From contig JBLIOD010000003.1 in NCBI GenBank assembly GCA_047639475.1, positions 1-64,000 on the forward strand: 64,000 nucleotides of DNA, written 5' to 3'. This stretch comes from JAAELZ01 sp047639475. Its GTDB lineage: Bacteria; Pseudomonadota; Gammaproteobacteria; Arenicellales; Poriferihabitantaceae. Positions 25,077-33,808 of the stretch are shown here, piece by piece (within the stretch, counting starts at the first letter, position 1; every line of letters starts with the position of its first letter). The notes under the pieces are model-generated. The model ran no database searches, was not told where the DNA came from, and was given only the letters and a program-made list of their open reading frames with translations. A program made the position numbers and the translations under genes.

Positions 25077-26387
25077 CTAACCTTTGCTGTAGTCAAGTTG
25101 AAACTCTTGATCTGGGAAGTACTTATGCAGACGGTCATCGCCGCTTAGTGCATGACCTTCCATGCCTTCAGAGCGGGAAATACGCGCTGTTACCGCACCC
25201 ACATCTAGGTTGGCTTCTTGCGTCATGCGCTGCCAAGTAAGTACTTTGATGAATTTACTGACGCTTAAGCCGCCAGTGTAACGAGCTGAGCCTTTGGTCG
25301 GTAGGATATGATTAGTACCAGAACACTTGTCGCCGTAGGCAACAGTCGTCTCTTCGCCCAAGAATAAAGAACCGTAGTTGTTCAAGTTAGCCAACCACCA
25401 GTCTAGGTCATCGCACTGAATTTCTAGGTGCTCAGACGCATACTGATCAGATATTTCAACCGCTTCTTCGCGAGTATCAACCACCACCACTTCGCCGTAA
25501 TCTGCCCAAGAAGTGCGAGCAGTAGAACGGTTAGGTTCTCCCATGCGCTCGATATACTTTGGTGCTAGCTCGATTACTTTTTGGGCAAGCGCTTCATCGG
25601 TTGAGATTAACCATGCAGGAGAATCTAAGCCGTGTTCTGCTTGACCGATTAAGTCAGATGCTACAATTTCTGGATCCGCATTTTTGTCAGCTATGACCGC
25701 GACTTCAGTGGGGCCAGCGAATAGATCAATGCCAACGCGGCCGAACAAAATGCGTTTGGCTTCCGCGACAAAGCGATTACCTGGGCCAACGAGAATGTCA
25801 GCTTGCTTGCCAGTGAAGTGACCGAAAGTCATTGCAGCAATGCCTTGAACGCCGCCTAATGACAAAATAGTGTCTGCGCCTGAGTAGTTCGCTGCATATA
25901 AGATAGCAGGGTGAACACCGCGGTCAACACCAGTAGGAGAACAGGCGATGACATTTTTAACACCAGCGACCTTGGCTGTTGCCACGCTCATGATGGCAGA
26001 AGCAATGTGTGCATAACGTCCGCCAGGAATGTAACAACCCGCTGTTTGCACAGGAATTAAACGTTGGCCCGCGAAAAGGCCCGGTGATAATTCAGTTGAA
26101 AACTCACCCATGCTATCAAGCTGCGCTTGCGCAAATTTTGTAACGCGCTCATGCGCAAACTTAATATCGTCTTTTTGCTTCTCAGTTAACTGCGCTTCAG
26201 CGGCCGCAATTTCTTCAGGCGTGACGATAATGTCTTTATCCCAGTTATCGAGTTTTTTTGCGTACTCACGCGTTTTAGCTTCGCCGCCTGCTTCAATTTC
26301 GCGAAGCATCGTTTCTACGACTTCACGGGTGTCATTTTCACCCGTAGTAGGGGTCTTGCTCGCTTTCTTTAAATATTTAATAGCCAT
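25077..26387 (-). CDS. hpsN: Histidinol-dehydrogenase-like sulfopropanediol 3-dehydrogenase (HpsN)
   Basis: The 436-residue NAD enzyme keeps the histidinol dehydrogenase scaffold: AGCYIPGGRYAH (about 115-126), VAGVKNVIACSPTG, GPGNRFVAEAKRILFG, zinc ligands in GQAEHGLDSP (about 247-256), catalytic Glu-His in SEHLEIQ, GDKCSGTNHILPT and the C-terminal EGMEGHALSGDD. In DHPS utilisers HpsN carries out the double oxidation of (R)-DHPS to (R)-sulfolactate. Here no his genes are adjacent, while a TRAP transporter, GntR regulator, SDR and MDR are, which matches hps clusters rather than histidine synthesis. Sulfolactate lyase (suyAB) is not in the window. A TRAP remnant lies just upstream. Confidence 0.78.
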   Translation of the reverse strand: MAIKYLKKASKTPTTGENDTREVVETMLREIEAGGEAKTREYAKKLDNWDKDIIVTPEEIAAAEAQLTEKQKDDIKFAHERVTKFAQAQLDSMGEFSTELSPGLFAGQRLIPVQTAGCYIPGGRYAHIASAIMSVATAKVAGVKNVIACSPTGVDRGVHPAILYAANYSGADTILSLGGVQGIAAMTFGHFTGKQADILVGPGNRFVAEAKRILFGRVGIDLFAGPTEVAVIADKNADPEIVASDLIGQAEHGLDSPAWLISTDEALAQKVIELAPKYIERMGEPNRSTARTSWADYGEVVVVDTREEAVEISDQYASEHLEIQCDDLDWWLANLNNYGSLFLGEETTVAYGDKCSGTNHILPTKGSARYTGGLSVSKFIKVLTWQRMTQEANLDVGAVTARISRSEGMEGHALSGDDRLHKYFPDQEFQLDYSKG

Positions 26388-26407
26388 TTTTCTTTACAAA
26401 TTTAAAA

Positions 26408-26512
26408 TTAATTAATGCCGTACATTACGCCAGATAGCCACAGTACGATTTGAGGGAACACAATGAGCAAGATAAGGCCGCATAACTGTACAACCATGCA
26501 TTGCATCATTCC
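26408..26512 (-). pseudogene. Remnant of a TRAP DctM C-terminus
   Basis: Reading the minus strand from 26512 gives Gly and then 33 residues to a TAA at 26410-26408: MMQCMVVQLCGLILLIVFPQ and on through IVLWLSGVMYGIN. The intact DctQM protein ends MMQFMLIQLVGLILLFLFPQ then IVLWLPRVMGG; 21 of the first 29 residues are identical from the Met-Met. An in-frame TAA stands just before the Gly, so nothing longer is encoded. This is the tail of a second TRAP large-subunit gene left 20 bases before hpsN. Confidence 0.8.
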
Positions 26513-26541
26513 TTAGTGGGTGTCTTTTTATTTCACCCTTA

Positions 26542-27276
26542 CTACGACAGCGCGCTGCTGTAATGGTATTTGTCGGTCAAAATCAGTGTTTTTCTGAATT
26601 CAACCGGTATATCTTCCAAGTCGAAGGCCAAACGCTTTACGCACAATAAAGCGGTGTTTTCGGCCACTTCTAAAATGCTCGCTTGTTCCGTGTCTGCATT
26701 AATAGCAATAACCTTGTCTTCGGCTCGCTTAATAATGACACCAAAACTTTGCTCGTATAACTCGTAAATATTATTTAATATTTCTGCTTTCTTAAGATCA
26801 ATTACCGCATTAAACCTAAGCGCACAAATGGCCATGGTTTCTATAATTGTTGGCTCGTCTTGAAGGCGTCTCACGCGCCGAATAAAAATAACGTTTGAGC
26901 CGCGCAGTAGTTTAAGCGCGTCAAGTTCTTCGTCATTTGATGGCCTGAGCTCTACCGACAATACATTGGTCACCGGTAAGCGGCGTTTACCCGTATTGGG
27001 TAAAATATTAAAAAAATGAAATAACTTTAATTCTGAATTATGGCTAGCAACATAAGTACCCTTGCCCTGTCTTCTCAGCAGTAGTCGGTTATCTACCAAA
27101 GAGTCAATCGCCTTGCGAACCGTACCTTGGCTTACTTCATATTCTATCGATAGCGCCGTTTCACCGGGTATTTTATCGCCTGGTTGCCATTCTCCGTGGT
27201 GGATTCGCGCCACAATGAAGGCTCTGATTTGCACATAGAGCGGGGTGTCATCAAAAATGGTCTGGCCCGAATTCAA
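26542..27276 (-). CDS. GntR/HutC-family transcriptional regulator
   Basis: The 244-residue regulator has an N-terminal winged helix (PLYVQIRAFIVARIHHGEWQ, PGDKIPGETALSIEYEVSQG, TVRKAIDSLVDNRLLLRRQG with the KGTYV wing) and a C-terminal UTRA effector domain from about 95. UTRA regulators bind small ligands and usually repress nearby catabolic operons. The start lies 4 bases after the dctQM stop, so it is in the transporter transcript. It is a likely regulator of this TRAP/hps cluster, possibly through the 20-bp palindrome upstream of dctP. Confidence 0.88.
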   Translation of the reverse strand: MNSGQTIFDDTPLYVQIRAFIVARIHHGEWQPGDKIPGETALSIEYEVSQGTVRKAIDSLVDNRLLLRRQGKGTYVASHNSELKLFHFFNILPNTGKRRLPVTNVLSVELRPSNDEELDALKLLRGSNVIFIRRVRRLQDEPTIIETMAICALRFNAVIDLKKAEILNNIYELYEQSFGVIIKRAEDKVIAINADTEQASILEVAENTALLCVKRLAFDLEDIPVEFRKTLILTDKYHYSSALS

Positions 27277-27280
27277 ACCA

Positions 27281-29752
27281 TTAACCCCCCATTACTCTGG
27301 GTAGCCAAAGCACTATTTGCGGGAAGAGAAACAGCAAGATGAGACCGACGAGTTGAATCAACATGAACTGCATCATGCCGAGATAGATGTCCTTGAGATC
27401 CCAATCCGGCACAACTCCCTTCAGAAAGTAGGCTGACAAGGCGACAGGTGGGGATAACCATGCTGTCTGCAGGTTCACCGCGACGAGTATGCCAAACCAG
27501 ACCATCAGGTCGTAGCGATTTAGCCCATGGATGTCCAATGCTTCCACTGTTGGCAGCAAAATTGGTACAACGATCAGAACAATAGGCACCCACTCCAGTG
27601 GCCACCCCAGAAGGAAAATCAGTGCCATCACACAAAGCAAAATCAGATAAGGCGACATGTCGAGGCCAAGTAGCAGCTCCGTCATCATCTTTGGTGTGCC
27701 CAAATAACTGAATTCGGCGCCAAAGAAGTTCGATGCAGCAACCAGAAACATAATCAAAACCGTGATCTCTAGGGCTTTGACAAGGCTATCAAAGAAACTC
27801 GGGATGGTAAATTTGCGGTAAGCAACAGATAACAGAATGGCACCAAAGGCCCCCATCGCTGCGGCTTCAGCAGGTGTTGCAATGCCAAGGAGAATCGAGC
27901 CTAAAGCAAAAGAAATAAGGATGGTGGGCGGCATAAGCCCGGCAAAGAACTCATCCCAGAGCGCCGAAAAGCGGAACTCAGTGTCAGCGGAAGCACTATA
28001 AATTGGCCGCCCCAGATACCCCAGAAGCGCGGTGAATGAGGCAAAGGTGATCGACCAGACCGGCAGACTACCGTCATCGCCCATATTCGCAAAGATCATA
28101 TAGAGGTGGAAGATAACTGCGATCGGTAGCACTATCCTGAGTACATTCAATCGACGGTATGCACCGTAGGCTATAGCACAGGCGATGGCCAACACAAACA
28201 AGCCGCCAAATGGAATCAGGCCCCCAAAAGCACCGCCCATGCCCAGACCAAAGACTCGGCAAACGGTCAACACGCCCAGGCAAATAAGCGCAACCTCAGC
28301 ACCGTAAAATGCGGACGTTTCAGGTTGATCTTCTTCTGACAAAATTGGCCCGAGGTCTGGGTTCAGCCAGCAGCGTCCAAGTGTATAGATCAGATAAAGG
28401 GTGGCCAGCATGGCGCCAGGAATAAAGGCGCCACGAAAGAGATCAAGGGTCGAAACTTCCAGAACAGGTCCCATGACTATCAGCATAATCGAGGGCGGGA
28501 TCAGAATCCCCAAGGTGCCGCCTGCGGTGATGGTTCCGGCCGCAAGCTTGACGTCATAGCCGGATCTGGTCATGGTCGCGCCCGCCATGATCCCAAGCAG
28601 GGTCACCGAGGCACCTACAATGCCAGTGGCTGCTGCAAAAATCGTGGATACAATTAGCACGGCGATGAACAGCGCGCCGCGGACACGCGACATGATCATC
28701 TGAATCGACGCAAACAGTCGGTCCATCAAGCCCGCTGCCTCCATCACAATGCCCATCAGAACAAAGAGCGGCACCGCCATGAGCTGATCGTTTAACATGG
28801 TGGAGTTTGTGTTCAGCGTCATCAATAGCGTGGTCAGCTTGAAATTGGCGCCCCAAATGCCGAAGGCAAAGGCAAGGAAGATCAACGTAAACGCAATGGG
28901 AAAGCCGATAAATATCACGAAGAGCATGGCTCCCAGCATGATCAACCCGATGGTCGCTTTGTCCAAGCTCGGCCGGGCAGACATGAGATCAGAAAATGCT
29001 TCGCCGCCAGGTGCCATACCCGGTTTGAACACCGCCAGTAGCAGCCAAATCAATGCGATTAAATAGACGGGTAAGGCTCGAACAAATAAACGCTCTCGCT
29101 CTTTACCCATCTTGTGAAATGCGCGGAAAATCTCAGGGATGCCTTGTAACATCAAGAGGAGAGCGCCGACTGGCATGGCTAAGCGCGCGGGCCATAAAAC
29201 GGGTCCCCAGGCGCTGTCGACCTGCATGGTTTCACCTGTTGAAAAGGCGAGCCACCAGAACTCCGAGGCGATAACGGTAAAGAAGATCATTGAAGGCATG
29301 AAGAACAAAAGGTACAGTGATGCATCTACTGTTGCTTGTGTCTTTGCCGACCAATTTCGGTAGAGGAAGTCGGCGCGGATATGAACCCCGCGCATCAGGC
29401 CATAGCCCGCGGCCCCCATGAACATCACTCCGGCTATCATACGACTGGTGTCATACACCCAGAGCGTGGGGCCAAGTCCAAGGCTTCGGGCGAGATTTTC
29501 GAATCCTGCATCTTGCAAGATCCCAAAGGAATTTCGTGAAAATACTTCGAGCACCACTACTATAATGAGCGGTACCATAAGCAGGGCAATAATCTGGCCT
29601 GCCCGATAATTAATGATGTCAATAGCGGCGGTTATCGGGCGTTGCCAGGAAGTCATATCCTCTGGCGTTTCACCCGGTGCCTCGGCACGACGCTCCGCAA
29701 TTAGTTCGTCCGTAATCTCAAGATCTGCCGGATTTACTTCTTCTTCAGCCAT
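27281..29752 (-). CDS. Fused TRAP transporter DctQ-DctM permease
   Basis: The 823-residue membrane protein joins a DctQ-like small subunit (about 40-215, four helices: IINYRAGQIIALLMVPLIIV, GAAGYGLMRGVHIRADFLYR) to a DctM-like large subunit (about 245-823). The DctM part is near 580 residues, larger than the usual 430, because of extra helices and a loop around 480-590. GPVLEVSTLDLFRGAFIPGA and GIATPAEAAAMGAFGAILLS are typical DctM motifs. It imports the substrate bound by DctP using an ion gradient. By hand count, 60-base stretches here range from 48 to 62 % GC, above an hpsN stretch at 50 %, which hints at separate ancestry. Confidence 0.9.
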   Translation of the reverse strand: MAEEEVNPADLEITDELIAERRAEAPGETPEDMTSWQRPITAAIDIINYRAGQIIALLMVPLIIVVVLEVFSRNSFGILQDAGFENLARSLGLGPTLWVYDTSRMIAGVMFMGAAGYGLMRGVHIRADFLYRNWSAKTQATVDASLYLLFFMPSMIFFTVIASEFWWLAFSTGETMQVDSAWGPVLWPARLAMPVGALLLMLQGIPEIFRAFHKMGKERERLFVRALPVYLIALIWLLLAVFKPGMAPGGEAFSDLMSARPSLDKATIGLIMLGAMLFVIFIGFPIAFTLIFLAFAFGIWGANFKLTTLLMTLNTNSTMLNDQLMAVPLFVLMGIVMEAAGLMDRLFASIQMIMSRVRGALFIAVLIVSTIFAAATGIVGASVTLLGIMAGATMTRSGYDVKLAAGTITAGGTLGILIPPSIMLIVMGPVLEVSTLDLFRGAFIPGAMLATLYLIYTLGRCWLNPDLGPILSEEDQPETSAFYGAEVALICLGVLTVCRVFGLGMGGAFGGLIPFGGLFVLAIACAIAYGAYRRLNVLRIVLPIAVIFHLYMIFANMGDDGSLPVWSITFASFTALLGYLGRPIYSASADTEFRFSALWDEFFAGLMPPTILISFALGSILLGIATPAEAAAMGAFGAILLSVAYRKFTIPSFFDSLVKALEITVLIMFLVAASNFFGAEFSYLGTPKMMTELLLGLDMSPYLILLCVMALIFLLGWPLEWVPIVLIVVPILLPTVEALDIHGLNRYDLMVWFGILVAVNLQTAWLSPPVALSAYFLKGVVPDWDLKDIYLGMMQFMLIQLVGLILLFLFPQIVLWLPRVMGG

Positions 29753-29838
29753 ACCCTTTCTCCACTATTATGCCAGTTCCATTTTGGGCTTTTATTAATG
29801 TAAATAGGGCCACAATAAAGCCCTGATAGAACTACGAA

Positions 29839-29860
29839 GCGAGACCCTGACGGGCCTCGC
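29839..29860 (-). other. Intercistronic hairpin between dctP and dctQM
   Basis: GCGAG (29839-29843) pairs with CTCGC (29856-29860), with an inner CCC/GGG stem around TGAC. It lies in the 121-base gap after dctP and lacks a T-run on the minus strand. Such hairpins often stabilise the upstream mRNA so that the binding protein is made in excess over the permease; this role is inferred. Confidence 0.4.
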
Positions 29861-29873
29861 AACGAGGGCTTTT

Positions 29874-30977
29874 TTACTTCTTCTTCAGTGTATCTGCGTG
29901 TGCACGACCTAAACTTGCGTTTGAGGTTTGAGCACCAGACCAGAATGGTACTACAGTGTCAGCAAAATCCTTCTGAGACTGCCATACTTCTGCGAAGAAC
30001 TCGTTTTCATCCGAAGCGGCTTGTAGCGACTTTTTAGCGGCCGCCATGTACTCTGTGAAGTAATCCGCTGGCGTATCTTCAAGGATAACACCCTGATTGT
30101 CTACCAGGTCTTTCAGCGCCTTACCGTTCTCATAGATCCGGTAGGACAAGGATTTTGACAGAGATGCGTTTGCCGCAACTTCCAGTGCTTTTTGCTCAAG
30201 CGGGCTCAGTGAGGCGTAGAAATCGCCATTCACATACATGTCCGCGTTCACCACTACCTGGTGCAGACCCTGGAGATAGTAATGCTTTAGCACTTTCTGA
30301 AAACCAAAGACTGAGTCAGGCTTCGGGCAACACCACTCGGCTGCGTCGATCGTGCCTTTCTCAAGCGCTGGCAGAATATCTCCGCCGCCCATAGCAACCG
30401 CTGGAACACCGATTTCAGCGTACGCAGCGCCAACCATGCCCGGAGGTGCACGGAAGCGTAATTTACGGAAATCGTCCATTGAATTTATAGGGTGTGGGAA
30501 CCAACCAAGTGCCTCAGGACCGACTGGCTGCAGCATGAAGCCCTTAACGTTCACGCCCATTTCATCCCACAAGCGGTCATACAGCTCTTTGCCGCCACCG
30601 TACTGGAACCAGCTCAGGAATGCGATGTTATCAAGACCTACACCGGCACCCGCAACAGGCGCACCGAACAGGTTGGCCGCAACGTGCTTGCCAGCCCAAT
30701 AGTGTGTCCAGGCAAAGCCACCTTCAACGAGTCCCGCGTCAACGGCATCTATAATGTCTCGTGGTCCAACAACAGCACCTGCCGGCAGCACTTCGATAGT
30801 GAGCGAACCACCTGTCAGTGCCGCGACGTCTTTACCGAACTCCCTCAACATAACGACTTCGTCAGCTGAGGTTGCTAGCACCGACTGGATACGTAAGACC
30901 TTGTCAGCCGCCATGGCAGAAGATGCCATGAGTGCCAAGGCTACTGTGCTGGCAGCCATAAATTTTAGTTTGATCAT
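29874..30977 (-). CDS. dctP: TRAP transporter solute-binding protein DctP
   Basis: The 367-residue periplasmic receptor starts with a signal peptide (KLKFMAASTVALALMASSAM, AADK). Family features follow: IDAVDAGLVEGGFAWTHYWA, a FRKLRFRAPPGMVGAAYAEI segment (about 170-189, with the Arg that usually binds a carboxylate or sulfonate) and GGGDILPALEKGTIDAAEWC. It belongs to the branch annotated as mannitol/chloroaromatic-type TRAP receptors. As first gene of the cluster it would capture the substrate, here predicted to be DHPS or a related C3 sulfonate or acid. Confidence 0.9.
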   Translation of the reverse strand: MIKLKFMAASTVALALMASSAMAADKVLRIQSVLATSADEVVMLREFGKDVAALTGGSLTIEVLPAGAVVGPRDIIDAVDAGLVEGGFAWTHYWAGKHVAANLFGAPVAGAGVGLDNIAFLSWFQYGGGKELYDRLWDEMGVNVKGFMLQPVGPEALGWFPHPINSMDDFRKLRFRAPPGMVGAAYAEIGVPAVAMGGGDILPALEKGTIDAAEWCCPKPDSVFGFQKVLKHYYLQGLHQVVVNADMYVNGDFYASLSPLEQKALEVAANASLSKSLSYRIYENGKALKDLVDNQGVILEDTPADYFTEYMAAAKKSLQAASDENEFFAEVWQSQKDFADTVVPFWSGAQTSNASLGRAHADTLKKK

Positions 30978-31150
30978 TTCTACTCCTCTTCGTTAAGAAA
31001 GCCTTCGTTATTTATGCGTCACGAGGTTGAAGGCAGCGCCCCGGAGCTTATTGAGTCGGCTATCCGACCTTGGTTTAAAGCCTAAATTTCGACAAAAATT
31101 AGTTTAGTCAGACTTCTATTATCTACCTTAAAACAATCTTGTGAGTATTA

Positions 31151-31170
31151 CAACTCTTATATAAGAGTTG
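31151..31170. promoter_or_regulatory. 20-bp perfect palindrome upstream of dctP
   Basis: CAACTCTTATATAAGAGTTG equals its own reverse complement. It lies 174 bases before the dctP start in the 422-base gap that precedes the TRAP/hps operon. A symmetrical AT-centred site is what a GntR/HutC dimer would use, and the cluster encodes one. No T-run follows in either direction, so a terminator is unlikely. Confidence 0.55.
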
Positions 31171-31263
31171 CGTTCGTCGTAGCAGATGCGCTAAATAGGC
31201 ACGCTTGATGATGCACCAGTCACAAGGGAGTTGGTGTTTACTAAGATTAGGATTTAGAGAAAG

Positions 31264-31323
31264 TGGTGGTTATGGGTGGGTTCGAACCACCGGCCCTATC
31301 ATGTAAGAGTAATGTGCTCTAAC
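31264..31323 (-). pseudogene. 3' part of a tRNA (tRNA-like remnant)
   Basis: On the minus strand this 60-base stretch has the 3' half of the D arm (GTTAGAGC), an anticodon-like arm, and a perfect T arm (GGTGG-TTCGAAC-CCACC). A 7-base acceptor strand CATAACC, discriminator A and encoded CCA complete the 3' end. The matching 5' acceptor GGTTATG and a normal D loop are absent upstream, and the anticodon loop has eight bases, so no canonical cloverleaf forms. It may mark an old integration site or a truncated gene. Confidence 0.6.
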
Positions 31324-31399
31324 GACGCTTGCTTCTCAGTGCTGATTCGACCCATATTCTGCGGGTAACATCAGTATAAATTGCGTTAAACTACGCGTC

Positions 31400-33808
31400 A
31401 TGTCAAAACCCAAATCAACAAATTCATCGCAGACCGAGTCACCTTATTTGGGGGCTGGCAACGATCTAGTGCGCTTAGTTACAGGTGTTTGGGTGAGTGC
31501 GGATGATGCCCAGCGCGAATTTATTGGCTATACCGATGGCGATGCATCAGAAAATGCAGTCTATGAAGCGATCAGTAATGCCAAAGACCGTTCAGTAGAT
31601 TCCTATGAGCTCGACACGCTGTGGGATCAGTGGGCGTTGGAGTACCATTTGACCGCCAGGCGAGCCAACATATACCGCGGCCTGAATTTTACAGGCGTAA
31701 AGCGCGTACTGGAAGTGGGCTGTGGGTGTGGGGCGATTACACGTTTCTTAGGCGAGCAAGGCTTTCAAGTGGATGCTATTGAAGGCACATTGCGCCGTGC
31801 GCAAATTGCGCGATTGCGTACGCAAGATTTGCCTAATGTGCAGCTGGTGTCGTCAAACTATCATCAACTGAATTTGCCAGAGAATGCCTATGATTTAATC
31901 GTGTTTACCGGCGTTTTGGAATATTCAGGGGCCTATTCGCAAGAAGGGTTGTCTCCTGAGAATCAGCTGGCTGAAACACTGGATGCAGCGCAGAAGGCTT
32001 TGGCGCCGAGCGGCGCCATTGTGGTGGCGATAGAGAATCGTACCGGGTTTAAATACGTGGCGGGTGCCAGCGAAGACCACCTTAATGTGCCGCATATTGG
32101 TTTGTTGGATTATCCAGAGCCTGCAGCGGGTGACATTACCCGCGGAATCCGTACTTGGAGCAAAAGCCAGTGGAGCGCGATGCTCGACAAGCAAGCAGGC
32201 ATTAATGCCTACGCTTTTTGTTACCCCTTTCCTGATTACAAAATACCCGAAGTTATTTTATCTGATCACTTCATTGATAGCGCGCAGTGTCCAGCTGAGC
32301 TGCTTAACGGCGTGCGCTCACGCGACTACTTTAAACCTTGGCAAAGTGGGGTTGATGAATCGATTTTTTGGAAAACGGCAGCGCAAACCCATTCCTTGGC
32401 GGAATTTTCCAATTCATTGCTCATTGTGATGGCCAAGCAGGGCGGTCGGCCATCAGAAATTATCGACTTTGATTTCGTTCGATTTCCAGGTTCCAGTCGA
32501 AAGCGCGAACACCGCTATCAAATAAGCAAACTAGCGACCAGTGATGCGGTGATGCGCATCCCTCAAGTGGCTTCTGCAAGTGGCAAGCCGGGCCCCGTGG
32601 AAAGCGCCAATCTGCAGCAAGAACCTTTTGCCGAGGGGGCAGTGCTATTGCAGAGTTGGTTAGATCGGTTGACTGTTTCGCCTAACTATACCGAATTGGC
32701 TATGTTGCTCAGAGCCTATCACGATTGGTTGAAGGGTCAGTTTGTCAGTGATGCCTCGCCGCGATTACTAATAGATGCTCTGCCGCAAAATATCATTGTA
32801 GATGCTGATAATAATTGGCGATTGATTGACAAAGAATGGTTGGCCACTGACGAGATAACGTCTGGTTTGGTCTTTTTTCGGGCGGCTTACCATTTTGGTT
32901 TAATCGCTCGAAGCCGAATAGTGGCCCTAAACCTGCTCAGTTCGCAGAGCGAATTAGATAACCACACCCCGTCAGCGTTAGTTGAAAATCTAGACCACTT
33001 TATTCGCTGGTGTTTTCAGGCGGTCGATGAAGAATTGACGGATGAGCAGTTAAATGCTTTCGTGCAATGGGAGTCGGCGATGCAAGACTACGTGGTGCGC
33101 GAACCCTATCGTCGGCTTGAAACTGAAGTGTTGAGCGAGCCCTTGGCTGAGAACACAGACCAAGTGAAGTTGGTTGATTTACATCCATTAGAAGTGCGTG
33201 TATTTTGGACTCAAGTTGATGGGGTGTGGCACATCGACCATTCGGCTGGCGCAAAATATCACGGCAAGGGCGGGCTAAGCGCCGAGGTTAAATTGCCGGC
33301 CATGATAGCTACACATCCGTTTATTCAAATAAGCCCCGCGCGTTGCCGAATTAATAATTGTAATGGATGGTTGGATTTTAAAAGCTTAAGTATCGAAGAA
33401 ATAGGCAGTGACGGGAAGCGAAAAATAGTGTTCGAAATCAACCAAACCGCAGACTTACTGAAAGCGGCGAAGTTGGAAAACATCAGCGTTTCTGATGCTG
33501 GATTACTCCTATTTACTGGTTTAGAGCCTAAGATTACACTGAATGCTAAAACGGCGAGCTGGTCGACTAACTGTGACGGGGCCGTATTGAACTTTCAGGT
33601 GAATGCCCCTCTGGTGCAAGATTACAGTGAGGTGCATCAAGCTTTGGTAAATGAAGATGATGGCTTGGCAGAACGTATTCGTAATCGGCAGACATTGCTG
33701 AATATCCAAAACCAACGAATTGCACAAGCAAGTGAAATCTTGGCGCAGTTGGAGAGAAAATTAGGGGATAAAAAATCGGAGTTGGTCAGTAGTTTTGGGA
33801 AAAGCTAA
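31400..33808 (+). CDS. Large protein with class I SAM methyltransferase domain
   Basis: The 802-residue protein has a methyltransferase domain at about 80-280: motif I VLEVGCGCGAITRFLGEQG (about 107-125), acidic loop VDAIEGTLRRAQIAR and LIVFTGVLEYSGAY (motif IV region). A middle part contains an aminoglycoside-phosphotransferase-like stretch (LLIDALPQNIIVDADNNWRL then IDKEWLA, about 456-482). The last 60 residues look like a coiled coil. The size and composition resemble proteins in glycan or O-antigen clusters, but here it stands alone before nuoA. Function unknown beyond methyl transfer. Confidence 0.75.
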   Translation: MSKPKSTNSSQTESPYLGAGNDLVRLVTGVWVSADDAQREFIGYTDGDASENAVYEAISNAKDRSVDSYELDTLWDQWALEYHLTARRANIYRGLNFTGVKRVLEVGCGCGAITRFLGEQGFQVDAIEGTLRRAQIARLRTQDLPNVQLVSSNYHQLNLPENAYDLIVFTGVLEYSGAYSQEGLSPENQLAETLDAAQKALAPSGAIVVAIENRTGFKYVAGASEDHLNVPHIGLLDYPEPAAGDITRGIRTWSKSQWSAMLDKQAGINAYAFCYPFPDYKIPEVILSDHFIDSAQCPAELLNGVRSRDYFKPWQSGVDESIFWKTAAQTHSLAEFSNSLLIVMAKQGGRPSEIIDFDFVRFPGSSRKREHRYQISKLATSDAVMRIPQVASASGKPGPVESANLQQEPFAEGAVLLQSWLDRLTVSPNYTELAMLLRAYHDWLKGQFVSDASPRLLIDALPQNIIVDADNNWRLIDKEWLATDEITSGLVFFRAAYHFGLIARSRIVALNLLSSQSELDNHTPSALVENLDHFIRWCFQAVDEELTDEQLNAFVQWESAMQDYVVREPYRRLETEVLSEPLAENTDQVKLVDLHPLEVRVFWTQVDGVWHIDHSAGAKYHGKGGLSAEVKLPAMIATHPFIQISPARCRINNCNGWLDFKSLSIEEIGSDGKRKIVFEINQTADLLKAAKLENISVSDAGLLLFTGLEPKITLNAKTASWSTNCDGAVLNFQVNAPLVQDYSEVHQALVNEDDGLAERIRNRQTLLNIQNQRIAQASEILAQLERKLGDKKSELVSSFGKS

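Noticed and set aside
25077..26387. Histidine biosynthesis hisD
   Set aside because: No other his genes are adjacent; the neighbours are a TRAP transporter, GntR, SDR and MDR genes, as in hps clusters. Active-site comparison is still needed to be sure.
31264..31400. Intact tRNA gene on the minus strand
   Set aside because: The acceptor 5' strand that should pair with CATAACC is missing, the D loop is abnormal and the anticodon loop has eight bases.
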